The notes beneath the pieces are model-generated. The model was not told the origin of the DNA. It ran no database searches and was given only the letters and a program-made list of their open reading frames with translations. From contig CAZQSL010000067.1 in NCBI GenBank assembly GCA_964595945.1, forward strand, positions 1-19,258: DNA of 19,258 nt, read 5' to 3'. Made by a program: the position numbers and the translations under genes. Source of the stretch: CAZQSL01 sp964595945 (GTDB lineage: Bacteria; UBP15; UBA6099; JAJRTR01). Below, one piece after another: positions 6,193 through 13,644 of this stretch (positions are counted from its first letter, which is position 1; every line of letters begins with the position of its first letter).

Positions 6193-8202
6193 GTCGGGAC
6201 ATGTCAGCACGACATCGGTATCATTGACAGGATCGACGACAAACGATTCGGTCAGTTCGTGTTCGACAATTTCCGGTTCGTCATTGAGTCCGATGAGCGC
6301 CGCGAAAACCGCATGTTCGTTGAACGATCTTGCCGTCAGATACTGGATGTGCGTGGCTCCGGGAAAAACCGCCATATCGGTGGCGTCGATATCGATCCAC
6401 CGTTTGTCGTAGTAAATCTGATTCCACACATGATAGCCGTATGAGCCGCCGAGATAGCGTCTGCCGAGAGCGTAGCGGGTCGGGATGCCCGAGGCGCGGG
6501 CAAGTGCCGCGAATAGCGTGGCGAACTGCTTGCAGTCACCTGATTTGTCAAATATCAGCCGTGATGCCGACTGGACAAAATAGCTTCGCGTGTTTTCGCC
6601 TTTCATGCCAGATGCCACATAGCGGTAAATTTTCATGGCGAGAGCGAGATGATCCGTTTCGCCATCAGCGATGTTGCGCGCAGCCCTTTCGATATCTTCA
6701 TTGCCTGCGGGCGTGGTGTCGGACACTGAGATATATGTCTGGAGTTCCTTGTCGGAAAGAGGCTCGGCATCGGTCATCGGGTCGTCTCCGGGCAGATATC
6801 GTGATGCCATGATTTCGGCTTCATAGTGACCGGGAGATGATTCCGTGATTTCCACCAGATGCTGCCGGGGACTGTCGAAGTAGAATTTGTCCGGCGGCAG
6901 ATTGTCCCACTGAAATTTGATATTCGATGACAGGACAGCGCCGGGGACGCGGATATAATTCCGCATTTTGTCCTTATATTCCTCACTTTTCAGGTCAAAA
7001 TCTATGACCATTGGATTTATCTCATAATCGTCGGGATTGTCCACAAGGATCAGCCCCATGTCGTCCGCGAGATTGTAGCTGCGAATGATTGTACCGTCCG
7101 ATTTGACGAAAAACACACTCTGCAGCTCATTGCGGAACGAATGGACTGCTACGATGAAATATGAAGGCAATTCAGTTGTTTCTTCCACATAGTCGATCAC
7201 GGATATGAATTTGATCGAGTAGTATGATAGCTCGTTCGGGTTTACGCCATAGGCCGTGACAGTATTACCGACGACAAGTCCGTATTTCATAATAAGTGGC
7301 ACGGGCATGTCATCGAAAAATACCGGAAGCCCTTCGCTTTTCAGTTCGGTATCTCTGACTCCGTTTTGAGAAAAATCAATGGAAAAGACATTGTCTGCGA
7401 AGTAACCGCTTGCCTTCGTCAGATAGCCTGACTCCGTATCGTCCCGGCACGAAAATTCGATCAGTGCCATATCTTTGCCGATCAAAGCTTTGCATTCTTC
7501 TGTTACCGTATTTGTCTCGACAGTCTGTTTCGATTTCGGGTCATCTTCATCCACATCGCTTTTCAGGGTCAGGGTGCCTTCCGATTTGAAAGAGAAATAA
7601 GAGCCAAGACTGCTTGATGACACCTCGATGGACGCTTCGCCGAAAACCCCGTCCTTGTTTCTCAGGATATACTGGAAAGCAGTATTGTCAGCATCGTATT
7701 GCAGTGTATATGCAGAGTCATTTTCCGCCCCCATCAGCGTCAGCATCGGGATAGTCGTTTCCCCCGTATTGTCACTGAAGAGCCTTAACATGATCTTTGC
7801 CGTCTTGAATGGAATGATAGGTATCGATATCGAACAGTCACTGATTACATCCTTATGGAGCAGTCTGTCAAACTTCAGACTACCATAATCAAATTCCCCC
7901 CACAGTTCCATGAGCAGGCTCGCGTCCGGATCACACATATCCTCAGGTGTCATCAGTTCGATCCCCGTCACCACTGGCGGCTGCGCGCTTTCGTCGCTTA
8001 ATTCCATCAAAATTTCAAGAGGAAACACGCCATCGACAGCAGTCAATGCTTCACTGGTGACATCCATTTCTTCGATCATTTCACCAGTGATCGCGTTAAT
8101 GGCGGACATTTTGTCGAAAAGCGGAGATATATCCGTATCGGCATGCAGTTCACCGCAACATATCAGCAGGACCGCCGCAATGAAGATCATAGTGCTTTTC
8201 AT
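6190..8202 (-). CDS. Exported transglutaminase-like (papain-fold) protein
   Basis: 670 residues with a signal peptide (MKSTMIFIAAVLLICCGELHA, cleavage about residue 21), a long beta-rich region (about 50-500) of no recognised family, and a C-terminal transglutaminase-like core. The triad is visible: Cys557 in SGDCKQFATLFAALARASGI, His591 in YGYHVWN and Asp606 in WIDIDATD, with PTRYALGRRY between Cys and His as in PF01841 proteins. Bacterial members are mostly peptidases or amidases of unknown substrate, so the reaction is not predictable. GGAG lies seven nt before the ATG, and a TATAAT lies about 40 nt upstream. It is the first gene of a likely operon with the PsbP-like and TPR proteins. The ORF ends at a TAA beyond which the same frame stays open (see separate entry), so the protein may be truncated at its C-terminus. 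Confidence 0.85.
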   Translation of the reverse strand: MKSTMIFIAAVLLICCGELHADTDISPLFDKMSAINAITGEMIEEMDVTSEALTAVDGVFPLEILMELSDESAQPPVVTGIELMTPEDMCDPDASLLMELWGEFDYGSLKFDRLLHKDVISDCSISIPIIPFKTAKIMLRLFSDNTGETTIPMLTLMGAENDSAYTLQYDADNTAFQYILRNKDGVFGEASIEVSSSSLGSYFSFKSEGTLTLKSDVDEDDPKSKQTVETNTVTEECKALIGKDMALIEFSCRDDTESGYLTKASGYFADNVFSIDFSQNGVRDTELKSEGLPVFFDDMPVPLIMKYGLVVGNTVTAYGVNPNELSYYSIKFISVIDYVEETTELPSYFIVAVHSFRNELQSVFFVKSDGTIIRSYNLADDMGLILVDNPDDYEINPMVIDFDLKSEEYKDKMRNYIRVPGAVLSSNIKFQWDNLPPDKFYFDSPRQHLVEITESSPGHYEAEIMASRYLPGDDPMTDAEPLSDKELQTYISVSDTTPAGNEDIERAARNIADGETDHLALAMKIYRYVASGMKGENTRSYFVQSASRLIFDKSGDCKQFATLFAALARASGIPTRYALGRRYLGGSYGYHVWNQIYYDKRWIDIDATDMAVFPGATHIQYLTARSFNEHAVFAALIGLNDEPEIVEHELTESFVVDPVNDTDVVLTCPD

Positions 8203-8243
8203 CGTAAGGCTCCAGAAAACGTTTGAATATTCAGACTATTTTC

Positions 8244-8249
8244 ATTATA
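8244..8249 (-). promoter_or_regulatory. -10 element of the transglutaminase-like operon
   Basis: A perfect TATAAT on the minus strand in an AT-rich stretch between mreC and the transglutaminase gene. No good -35 lies 16-18 nt upstream (CTGTTT at best), so an activator or an alternative factor may help. Predicted transcription start is about 8237, giving a leader of about 35 nt. Confidence 0.5.
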
Positions 8250-8357
8250 CAATTATCTCGTTAATGAAACAGCATTTGTATGAAGTTATCACAGAAATCC
8301 ACAATATACAAGTCCGAATGATATGGACATCCTTCTTTTTTCGCCCGGAAAGACAGT

Positions 8358-8372
8358 CCTGATTGGTTCAGG
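8358..8372 (-). terminator. Weak hairpin after mreC
   Basis: CCTGA / TCAGG 5-bp stem with a 5-nt loop, followed on the minus strand by ACTGTCTTT, about 50 nt past the mreC stop. The stem is short and the U-run poor, so it is only a candidate for ending the mre operon. Confidence 0.25.
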
Positions 8373-8422
8373 CGCATTTTCCCCGAAGCACTATTGATAA
8401 TAATGCTGTATCAGTAAACAAT

Positions 8423-9286
8423 TCAATCAGGAACTGGCGATTTGATATTATTGTGTGCGCGGGACATGAGAATGACATGGCGGACATTGCCCGTGGATAC
8501 CGCAGGGCGAATGACGATGACCGGAGCTGGCGAGTGGTTGAAGTACTTCACTTTTTCCACTGTGCCGACATCAATGCCGCCGGGGAAATCGCCATAGCCC
8601 GATGTTACGACACGCATGCCGTTTTTGATGTTTGAATGAGCGGGAAAACTGCGAGCGTTGAGCCGGTCGAATCCGTCACCGTTCGCCATGCCGAACACTG
8701 CTGCATTCTTATCATCTTTTGACATTATGGCGACACTTATGGCAGAGTCTCGCGAGGTCACAAGCTTGACGACTGAATGATCCCGGCCGGATTTGATCAC
8801 TCTGCCGACAGCGCCTTCGCCCGTCACTGCCGAAAAGCCCGTCCTTACGCCGTCATCACTGCCCTTGTCGACAAATATTTCTCCGTCGAAGGCGCCTGGC
8901 ACCCGGCCACGCACTTTTGCAGCGATGAGGGTGATAGCGGTTTCATCGCCAGCGTTCATTGCGCGCAGCAGTGGTGTCGATGTAGCGCTTTCGACAATGA
9001 ATTCCAGATAACTGGCTTTTTCTTCGACATGAGCGAGGCGCGCGGTGAGCTCGGCGTTCCGCTGTTCAAGCTGCCGGGCTTTTGTACAGCACTTATCACC
9101 GCAGACGGTTTCCTGCGCCAGGAGTGATGTGGTTGCGAAAACACCGCCGAACACCTTTTCGGTGACAGAACGAAGAAAACCGCTACGCACCCCCAAATAT
9201 GCGGCAGTCATGGCAACAGCAATGGTCATGATGACGAACACAAGCCGTTTCAGGCGGCGAATGGTGGTATTCTTTCTGCGGTTCAT
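8423..9286 (-). CDS. mreC: Rod shape-determining protein MreC
   Basis: MreC is the bitopic membrane partner of MreB that organises the elongasome in the periplasm. The 287-residue protein has a basic N-terminus, a membrane segment near residues 14-31 (RLVFVIMTIAVAMTAAYLGV), a coiled coil near 68-100 (KARQLEQRNAELTARLAHVE) and the beta-barrel domain with ITLIAAKVRGR, EIFVDKGSDDGVRTGFSAV, GAVGRVIK, VKLVTSRDSAISV and GMRVVTSGYGDFPGGIDVGTV, all hallmark phrases of the family. AAAGG lies just before ATG 9286; a longer frame would run into mreB and is rejected. It follows mreB by 22 nt. Three cysteines (62, 66, 67) lie between membrane segment and coiled coil, which is unusual. No mreD follows. Confidence 0.95.
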   Translation of the reverse strand: MNRRKNTTIRRLKRLVFVIMTIAVAMTAAYLGVRSGFLRSVTEKVFGGVFATTSLLAQETVCGDKCCTKARQLEQRNAELTARLAHVEEKASYLEFIVESATSTPLLRAMNAGDETAITLIAAKVRGRVPGAFDGEIFVDKGSDDGVRTGFSAVTGEGAVGRVIKSGRDHSVVKLVTSRDSAISVAIMSKDDKNAAVFGMANGDGFDRLNARSFPAHSNIKNGMRVVTSGYGDFPGGIDVGTVEKVKYFNHSPAPVIVIRPAVSTGNVRHVILMSRAHNNIKSPVPD

Positions 9287-9308
9287 TGTGCCTTTCAGTA
9301 TCCGGGGA

Positions 9309-10364
9309 TCATTCCCTGAATCTCTTGCCGTGAGCGGTAGTGGAAAACTTAGCATAATCGCGACTGCCTGCAGCGATGAGCGCAGCGCCGGCGCTACAGA
9401 CAATCCGCGCGTCAGGAGATGAAACGCATTTGATCTCGAATCGTCGAGAGATGTACTCGGCGAGGCCTTTAAGCAACCCTGTACCACCGGTGATACGGAC
9501 ATCGGCCGTCGCGAGATCATCCACAGCTTCGGCCGGCACGCGGCTGAGTACGCCTCTCACGACACTTGCAAAACGCTCGATGACATCATTGATCATCGCC
9601 GCGGCTTCCGATGATGTTATTGTGAATGATCCCGGCAACCCGTTGACAAGTGTTTTTCCGAAAACTTCGGTCGATTCTTCTGAAATGGCCGCCGGAGCCA
9701 CGTTGACCAGTTCTTCCTTGATGCGTTGCGCTGTGCGAAATCCAATGATGGTATTGTGTTTTTTACGAATGCCGGCGATGATCGCCTGAGTAATAGTGTC
9801 GCCGCCGACAGGAGCGGAAGCGGTGAAGAGAAGTTCGCCTTCGAGGAAGACGGCGGCCTGAGTGGTGCCAGCTCCGATGTGGATAATGACATAGCAGCGC
9901 CGGTCGCTGATGGGGAGATTGAGGCCAACTGCCGCTGCTACTGGAGACTCGACGAGAATTACCTCACGCGCCCCGGCCTGCTGAGCCATGTCGTCGAACG
10001 CTTTTTTCTGGACATCGGTCGCCGCGGCAGGGACAACCATCGCCACGCGGGCGCCCAGTGCCGCACGGCCCTTCAGCGCATCGGTCATGAAGTGCCTCAG
10101 CATCTGCTCGGCAAGCTCAAAGTTACGGATTAGACCTTCCTCGACCGGACGTATGATTTCGATATGCTGCGGGCTGCGGCCTACCATGTCTCCGGCCGCA
10201 TTACCGTATGCCACTATCTCGCTGTCGCGCCAGGATACGGCCACGCATGAATTTTCCTCAAGTATCATGCCGCCGCCGGCCATGAAGACCTTGGTGACAC
10301 CGGTACCCAATTCTACGCCGAGGTCGACCGAAACCTTCCCGTACAACAGGCGAAGCAGGCTCAT
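9309..10364 (-). CDS. mreB: MreB-like actin homologue with altered nucleotide-binding motifs
   Basis: MreB forms membrane-bound filaments that guide lateral wall synthesis. The 351-residue length and the framework are typical: IRPVEEGLIRNFELAEQMLRHF (71-92), QAGAREVILVESPVAAAVGL (129-148, with catalytic-region Glu139), VGGDTITQAII (186-196), IGFRTAQRIKEEL (207-219) and ITGGTGLLKGL (291-301). Two phosphate-loop positions differ. The first loop aligns best as VELGTGVTKVF (17-27), with Glu where the family has DLGTANT. The second is HIGAGTTQ (162-169) in place of DIGGGTTE. The Asp-to-His change at 162 is at a position that contacts the nucleotide-metal site in actin-fold proteins. The start ATG lies one base after the maf TGA (TGAAATG), implying coupled translation; GGACTGGTGG serves as ribosome binding site. 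Identity is secure; ATPase activity is doubtful. Confidence 0.92.
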   Translation of the reverse strand: MSLLRLLYGKVSVDLGVELGTGVTKVFMAGGGMILEENSCVAVSWRDSEIVAYGNAAGDMVGRSPQHIEIIRPVEEGLIRNFELAEQMLRHFMTDALKGRAALGARVAMVVPAAATDVQKKAFDDMAQQAGAREVILVESPVAAAVGLNLPISDRRCYVIIHIGAGTTQAAVFLEGELLFTASAPVGGDTITQAIIAGIRKKHNTIIGFRTAQRIKEELVNVAPAAISEESTEVFGKTLVNGLPGSFTITSSEAAAMINDVIERFASVVRGVLSRVPAEAVDDLATADVRITGGTGLLKGLAEYISRRFEIKCVSSPDARIVCSAGAALIAAGSRDYAKFSTTAHGKRFRE

Positions 10365-10365
10365 T

Positions 10366-10977
10366 TCATTGCCACCAGTCCTCTATGGATACGCCGAAGT
10401 TATCACGCAGTTCGGCCAGTAGTCTGGATACTGGCAATCCCACGACATTGGCATAACAGCCTTCGATCTTTTCGATGTAAGCGGATGCTTTTCCCTGAAT
10501 GCCGTAAGCACCAGCCTTGTCCATCGGTTCGCCGGTAGCCACATAAGCATCTATCTGAGCTGTCGTCAGAGGCCGGAAATATACAAGTGTTTTTTCGGTG
10601 AACTCGACGTGGCGGTTTTCGGGATAGGATGTGATCGTACACGCGGTGATGACGGAGTGATGCCTGCCTGACAGGGATGAGAGCATCGAGACGGCATCGG
10701 CAATGTCGGCAGGTTTTCCAAAGATCGTATCGTCGAGTGAAACGATAGTATCGGCGCAGATCACGATAGACGCGGTAGTCGCAAGATGATATTTCGCGAT
10801 TTCCGCCTTGCCGCGCGCGGCGTCGAGTGCGAATACTGCCGGATGTGTACCGACTGGAGACAGTCCGGTTTCCGGACCATCGGAAGGAAACACTCGAACA
10901 TCGAATCTCAGTCCGGCGCTGTCGAGTAGTTCTTTCCTTCTTGGTGAAGCGGAAGAGAGAATGATTACTGGACGCAT
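10366..10977 (-). CDS. maf: Maf-family nucleoside triphosphate pyrophosphatase (dTTP/UTP type)
   Basis: Maf proteins hydrolyse non-canonical or dTTP/UTP nucleotides to monophosphates, a house-cleaning role linked to septum control. 203 residues. Visible motifs are SSASPRRKELL (8-18), ICADTIV (73-79, catalytic Asp76), FGKP (86-89), GEPMDKAGAYGIQG (149-162) and EGCYANVVGLP (172-182). The first and last of these bind the phosphate and base. It sits between sppA and mreB, and its stop nearly touches the mreB start; maf beside mreB is a familiar bacterial arrangement. The ATG lacks a good ribosome binding site, and a strong hairpin stands ten nt upstream, so its translation may depend on the sppA message. 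Confidence 0.95.
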   Translation of the reverse strand: MRPVIILSSASPRRKELLDSAGLRFDVRVFPSDGPETGLSPVGTHPAVFALDAARGKAEIAKYHLATTASIVICADTIVSLDDTIFGKPADIADAVSMLSSLSGRHHSVITACTITSYPENRHVEFTEKTLVYFRPLTTAQIDAYVATGEPMDKAGAYGIQGKASAYIEKIEGCYANVVGLPVSRLLAELRDNFGVSIEDWWQ

Positions 10978-10987
10978 ATTGTCATGT

Positions 10988-11008
10988 GGGGAAGGCGGAG
11001 ACTTCCCC
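10988..11008 (-). promoter_or_regulatory. Perfect 7-bp hairpin in the sppA-maf intergenic leader
   Basis: GGGGAAG / CTTCCCC with a 7-nt loop ends ten nt before the maf ATG. The only SD-like bases (AGGGGAAG) are inside this stem, and no U-run follows on either strand. It may modulate maf translation or message processing rather than terminate. Confidence 0.35.
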
Positions 11009-11037
11009 TGCCTTCGTATGTATTATTGGGCCAAACA

Positions 11038-12030
11038 CTATTTTGCAACTGTTTCCGCGGCAAGCAGCGGATTGAGCAACAGGCTGTCCGTAAAGCGTTT
11101 TGCGGCTGCTTCTTCGAGACTTGGTTTTGCTCGTGACAGCGAACGGAACACCAGGTCAAACGGATTATCACGCTGGATGTAGTCGATGCTGTAATCGCCT
11201 TCCTTCAATTTATTTTTCCTTGCAGCGTATTCGATAGCGTCGGTGAGTCCGCCAATGCGGTCCACGAGTTTAGCATCGATGGCCTGTTCGCCGGAAAAGA
11301 CTCTTCCATCAGCGATCATTTTCAATTCGGGAGCCGGGATATGGCGGCCATCCGCGACGTCGCGTATAAACTGGTCGTGGACATTGGTAATAGTGGATTG
11401 TATGAGCTGATGCTCCTCCTGTGTCATCTCCCGGTAAGGAGACATGAAATCCTTCATGCGGCCGGATTTGATGACAACAGGATTGACGCCATATTTTTTG
11501 AGAAGTTCGCCGTAAGTGATGTAATTCATGATGACGCCGATACTGCCCGTGAGAGTAGCCGGATTGGCATAGATCGTATCGCAGGCGCTTGCGACGTAGT
11601 AACCGCCTGAGGCCGCGACATCGGCGAGTGAGGCGATGTAGAGTTTGTGAGATTTTTTGCGGGCGGTTCTTAAGGCGTTATAGATTTCCTGAGATGCCGC
11701 AGCGCTGCCGCCGGGGCTGTTGATCCTGATTATGACGGCTTTTATCGATTTGTCATCCTGGGTGTTCTGTATCTGTTCGACAAGCGTATCCGAAGCCGCA
11801 GAGCCGCCGCTGCCGAACATGCCGCCTCCCGAGCGTCCGCTGATGATTTCGCCGGTAAGGTATATGACGGCGATCCGGTCGCTTCCCTTGTCAATAGCGG
11901 AGCGGATGGCGCTCGAACCTCTGGTGATGTCGCGTCCCTTGAAAGTAGTGATCATGCCGATGCCGGATAGTACGATAAATCCGACGAAGAGAACTATCAA
12001 ACAGCCGAGCATAGTGTTTTTGTTGTTCAT
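11038..12030 (-). CDS. sppA: Signal peptide peptidase SppA (S49 family)
   Basis: SppA degrades cleaved signal peptides at the outer face of the cytoplasmic membrane with a Ser-Lys dyad. 330 residues, the short single-domain form. A membrane anchor lies at about 8-28 (LGCLIVLFVGFIVLSGIGMI), and the protease core starts near residue 52 (RIAVIYLTGEI). Further motifs are VIIRINSPGGSAAAS (99-113), ADVAASGGYYVAS (136-148, nucleophile Ser141), TLTGSIGVI (159-167) and KSGRMKDFMSPYREMT (188-203, Lys193 as general base). GAAGGA lies eight nt before the ATG. It follows amrS by 42 nt and precedes maf by 60 nt. Identification is confident. Confidence 0.95.
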   Translation of the reverse strand: MNNKNTMLGCLIVLFVGFIVLSGIGMITTFKGRDITRGSSAIRSAIDKGSDRIAVIYLTGEIISGRSGGGMFGSGGSAASDTLVEQIQNTQDDKSIKAVIIRINSPGGSAAASQEIYNALRTARKKSHKLYIASLADVAASGGYYVASACDTIYANPATLTGSIGVIMNYITYGELLKKYGVNPVVIKSGRMKDFMSPYREMTQEEHQLIQSTITNVHDQFIRDVADGRHIPAPELKMIADGRVFSGEQAIDAKLVDRIGGLTDAIEYAARKNKLKEGDYSIDYIQRDNPFDLVFRSLSRAKPSLEEAAAKRFTDSLLLNPLLAAETVAK

Positions 12031-12072
12031 TGGCGCCGTCCTTCGTTTGTAGTAAGACCGTAAATATTATAC

Positions 12073-13068
12073 TCATTCGACGACAAAAGGGAGAGATGTG
12101 CGGCAATGAGCGCACTGGGTGCCGTCAAGGCCTGTCCTGTCGATGTCCCATCCGCTACGGATGATGACAGTGCCGCCGCACGATGGGCAGACCGTCGCGT
12201 TATGCCTGTGTGAGATCACATTGCCGAGATAGACGAAACGAAGATGCGTAGTCGCTATCTCCCAAGCTTCCTTCATAACATCGATCGAAGTGGTGGGCAA
12301 GTCAAATTTGTATGCTGGTCTGTACCTGCTGATATGAAAGGGGATGTCGCGGGAAATCGAAGCTATCCATTTTGCCTGTGCGTCGATGGATTCGTACGTG
12401 TCATTCACGCCTTCTATCAGCAAAAGGGTAATCTCCAGATGTATGCCGGCTTCGACAGCCTTTTCTATCGTAGACATGGCATGCCTGAGATATCCGCCGC
12501 AATAGCGGCGGTAAAACAGATCGTCGAATGCCTTGAGGTCGATATTCATCGCGTCGATCATGGGGGCGATCTCAGCGAATGGTTCGGGAGAAATATAGCC
12601 GTTGGTGATCAGTACGACACGGCCGCCGGACTCCCTGACAAGGGGGGCGCAATCCCTTATGTATTCGTACCAGATGACAGGCTCGTTGTAGGTAAAGGCC
12701 ACTCCGATATTGCCCTCGTCAAAGGAGGGCATGGCTGCTATCAGTTTTGATGGCGGGAGCTCTTTAGTCGCCGGATGTCCATGAGCGATCGAAGAATTCT
12801 GACAGAACTGGCATTTCAGATTGCAGCCCGTGCCGCCGATAGAAAAAATCTCGCTGCCAGGGAAAAAATGATAAAGCGGTTTTTTTTCGATCGGGTCGAC
12901 AGCCGCCGATGAAATCTGCCCATAGGTCGCCGCGAGCAGAGTGCCGTTGATATTGATCCGCGCGCCACATATCCCGACTGCCGCTTCGCTAAGCGAACAT
13001 GCGTGCGGACAAAGCCCGCACTTCACGGCAGCGTTTTCCTCTTTCGTATACCAGGCGGCTTCTATCAC
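12073..13068 (-). CDS. amrS: AmmeMemoRadiSam-system radical SAM enzyme (AmrS-like)
   Basis: 331 residues from GTG 13068. An N-terminal four-Cys motif (CGLCPHAC, then GICGAR; Cys17, 20, 24, 34) is followed by the radical SAM cluster CNLKCQFC (Cys82, 86, 89), TYNEPVIW, VLITNGYISPEP, IDAMNIDLKAF, a typical radical-SAM barrel, and a C-terminal zinc-ribbon-like CPSCGG ... CAHC. The order matches the AmrS family, encoded in many prokaryotes with Memo and AMMECR1 proteins. Neither partner is in this window. A longer frame to 13146 overlaps the upstream gene by 59 nt and adds a basic tail without family likeness; GTG 13068 gives the family's usual start (IEAAWYTKEENAAVKC) and has GGAAA seven nt upstream. 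It follows the remB-like gene by 19 nt. Family is confident; the reaction is not known to me. Confidence 0.93.
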   Translation of the reverse strand: MIEAAWYTKEENAAVKCGLCPHACSLSEAAVGICGARININGTLLAATYGQISSAAVDPIEKKPLYHFFPGSEIFSIGGTGCNLKCQFCQNSSIAHGHPATKELPPSKLIAAMPSFDEGNIGVAFTYNEPVIWYEYIRDCAPLVRESGGRVVLITNGYISPEPFAEIAPMIDAMNIDLKAFDDLFYRRYCGGYLRHAMSTIEKAVEAGIHLEITLLLIEGVNDTYESIDAQAKWIASISRDIPFHISRYRPAYKFDLPTTSIDVMKEAWEIATTHLRFVYLGNVISHRHNATVCPSCGGTVIIRSGWDIDRTGLDGTQCAHCRTSLPFVVE

Positions 13069-13087
13069 GGGGGATTTCCAGTTGTTC

Positions 13088-13411
13088 CTATTTCTTTTTT
13101 GGCTTCTGTCTGGCAGCCGCCGCGCGCTCGGCCTTTGCAGCTTCAAGCTCGGCCATCCGTATCACGTCGCCGACGTCGATGCCGGACCTGTTGAGCAGCG
13201 TGGCAGGCGATATGCGCGATATGTATGCCTCATTGTCAGTCAGCACAAGTGATACCCATTTCCCTTCGGATATATCCCTGTACTTCCTGGCGGTTTTGAC
13301 TTCAGTCATGAATTTTCTGCCCTTCAGGTCTTCGTTGAGGGCGGAGATGTTGAAAATGCCAATGATTTCATCCTTGCGAAGCAGTACGTTGTTGCCTATG
13401 TGAAGATACAC
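13088..13411 (-). CDS. remB: RemB-like protein (DUF370), extended C-terminus
   Basis: 107 residues. MYLHIGNNVLLRKDEIIGIF at the start and AYISRISPATLLNRSG near residues 62-77 match DUF370/RemB, a small protein named in Bacillus for an effect on extracellular matrix genes and usually about 80-90 residues long. The core is followed here by an Ala/Lys/Glu-rich tail ending KPKKK, which may be a flexible nucleic-acid- or membrane-binding extension. It starts at a GTG (13411) with GGAG eight nt upstream, and a promoter candidate lies about 50 nt further. In Firmicutes remB is near gyrB/recF; here it leads a cluster with amrS and sppA. The family call is good; its role in this organism is unknown. 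Confidence 0.82.
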   Translation of the reverse strand: MYLHIGNNVLLRKDEIIGIFNISALNEDLKGRKFMTEVKTARKYRDISEGKWVSLVLTDNEAYISRISPATLLNRSGIDVGDVIRMAELEAAKAERAAAARQKPKKK

Positions 13412-13455
13412 TGCTGACTCTCCATGCTATAGGATTCATGCGACATATTACCGTG

Positions 13456-13490
13456 ATTATATTGTATGCAACTATGCCTCGGGAATACAA
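13456..13490 (-). promoter_or_regulatory. Candidate promoter for remB-amrS-sppA-maf-mreBC
   Basis: On the minus strand TTGTAT (13485-13490), an 18-nt spacer and TACAAT (13461-13466), overlapping a perfect TATAAT (13456-13461). A start near 13450 gives a leader of about 40 nt before GTG 13411. The 233-nt gap after prfB makes an independent promoter likely. Confidence 0.5.
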
Positions 13491-13555
13491 CTTTTCACGC
13501 GAATTCGTCACAGACAACGACAACACCGCCGGGGTTTTTGGTTCAAGTGGCGATG

Positions 13556-13578
13556 GGTAATAGACATATCCCATTACC
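13556..13578 (-). other. Stem-loop downstream of prfB
   Basis: GGTAAT / ATTACC 6-bp stem with an 11-nt loop in the prfB-remB spacer. No U-run follows; together with the hairpin at 13615-13632 it may protect or end the secA-prfB message. Confidence 0.25.
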
Positions 13579-13614
13579 GCGAGCCTGAGTCTCGATACAT
13601 CATTGCGAATTATG

Positions 13615-13632
13615 TTTGTGCAGTCGCACAAA
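13615..13632 (-). terminator. Hairpin 12 nt after the prfB stop
   Basis: Perfect 7-bp stem TTTGTGC / GCACAAA with a 4-nt loop, well placed for a 3' end. The following minus-strand bases are CATAATTCG, so it lacks a true U-tract and may be a processing or protection structure. Confidence 0.35.
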
Positions 13633-13644
13633 ATCGTTGCGTGA

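Noticed and set aside
13069..13146. N-terminal extension of the AmrS-like protein to 13146
   Set aside because: It overlaps the remB-like gene by 59 nt and adds a basic tail not seen in the family.
13521..13545. Plus-strand terminator-like AACACCGCCGGGGTTTTT
   Set aside because: No plus-strand gene ends there and the stem is imperfect.
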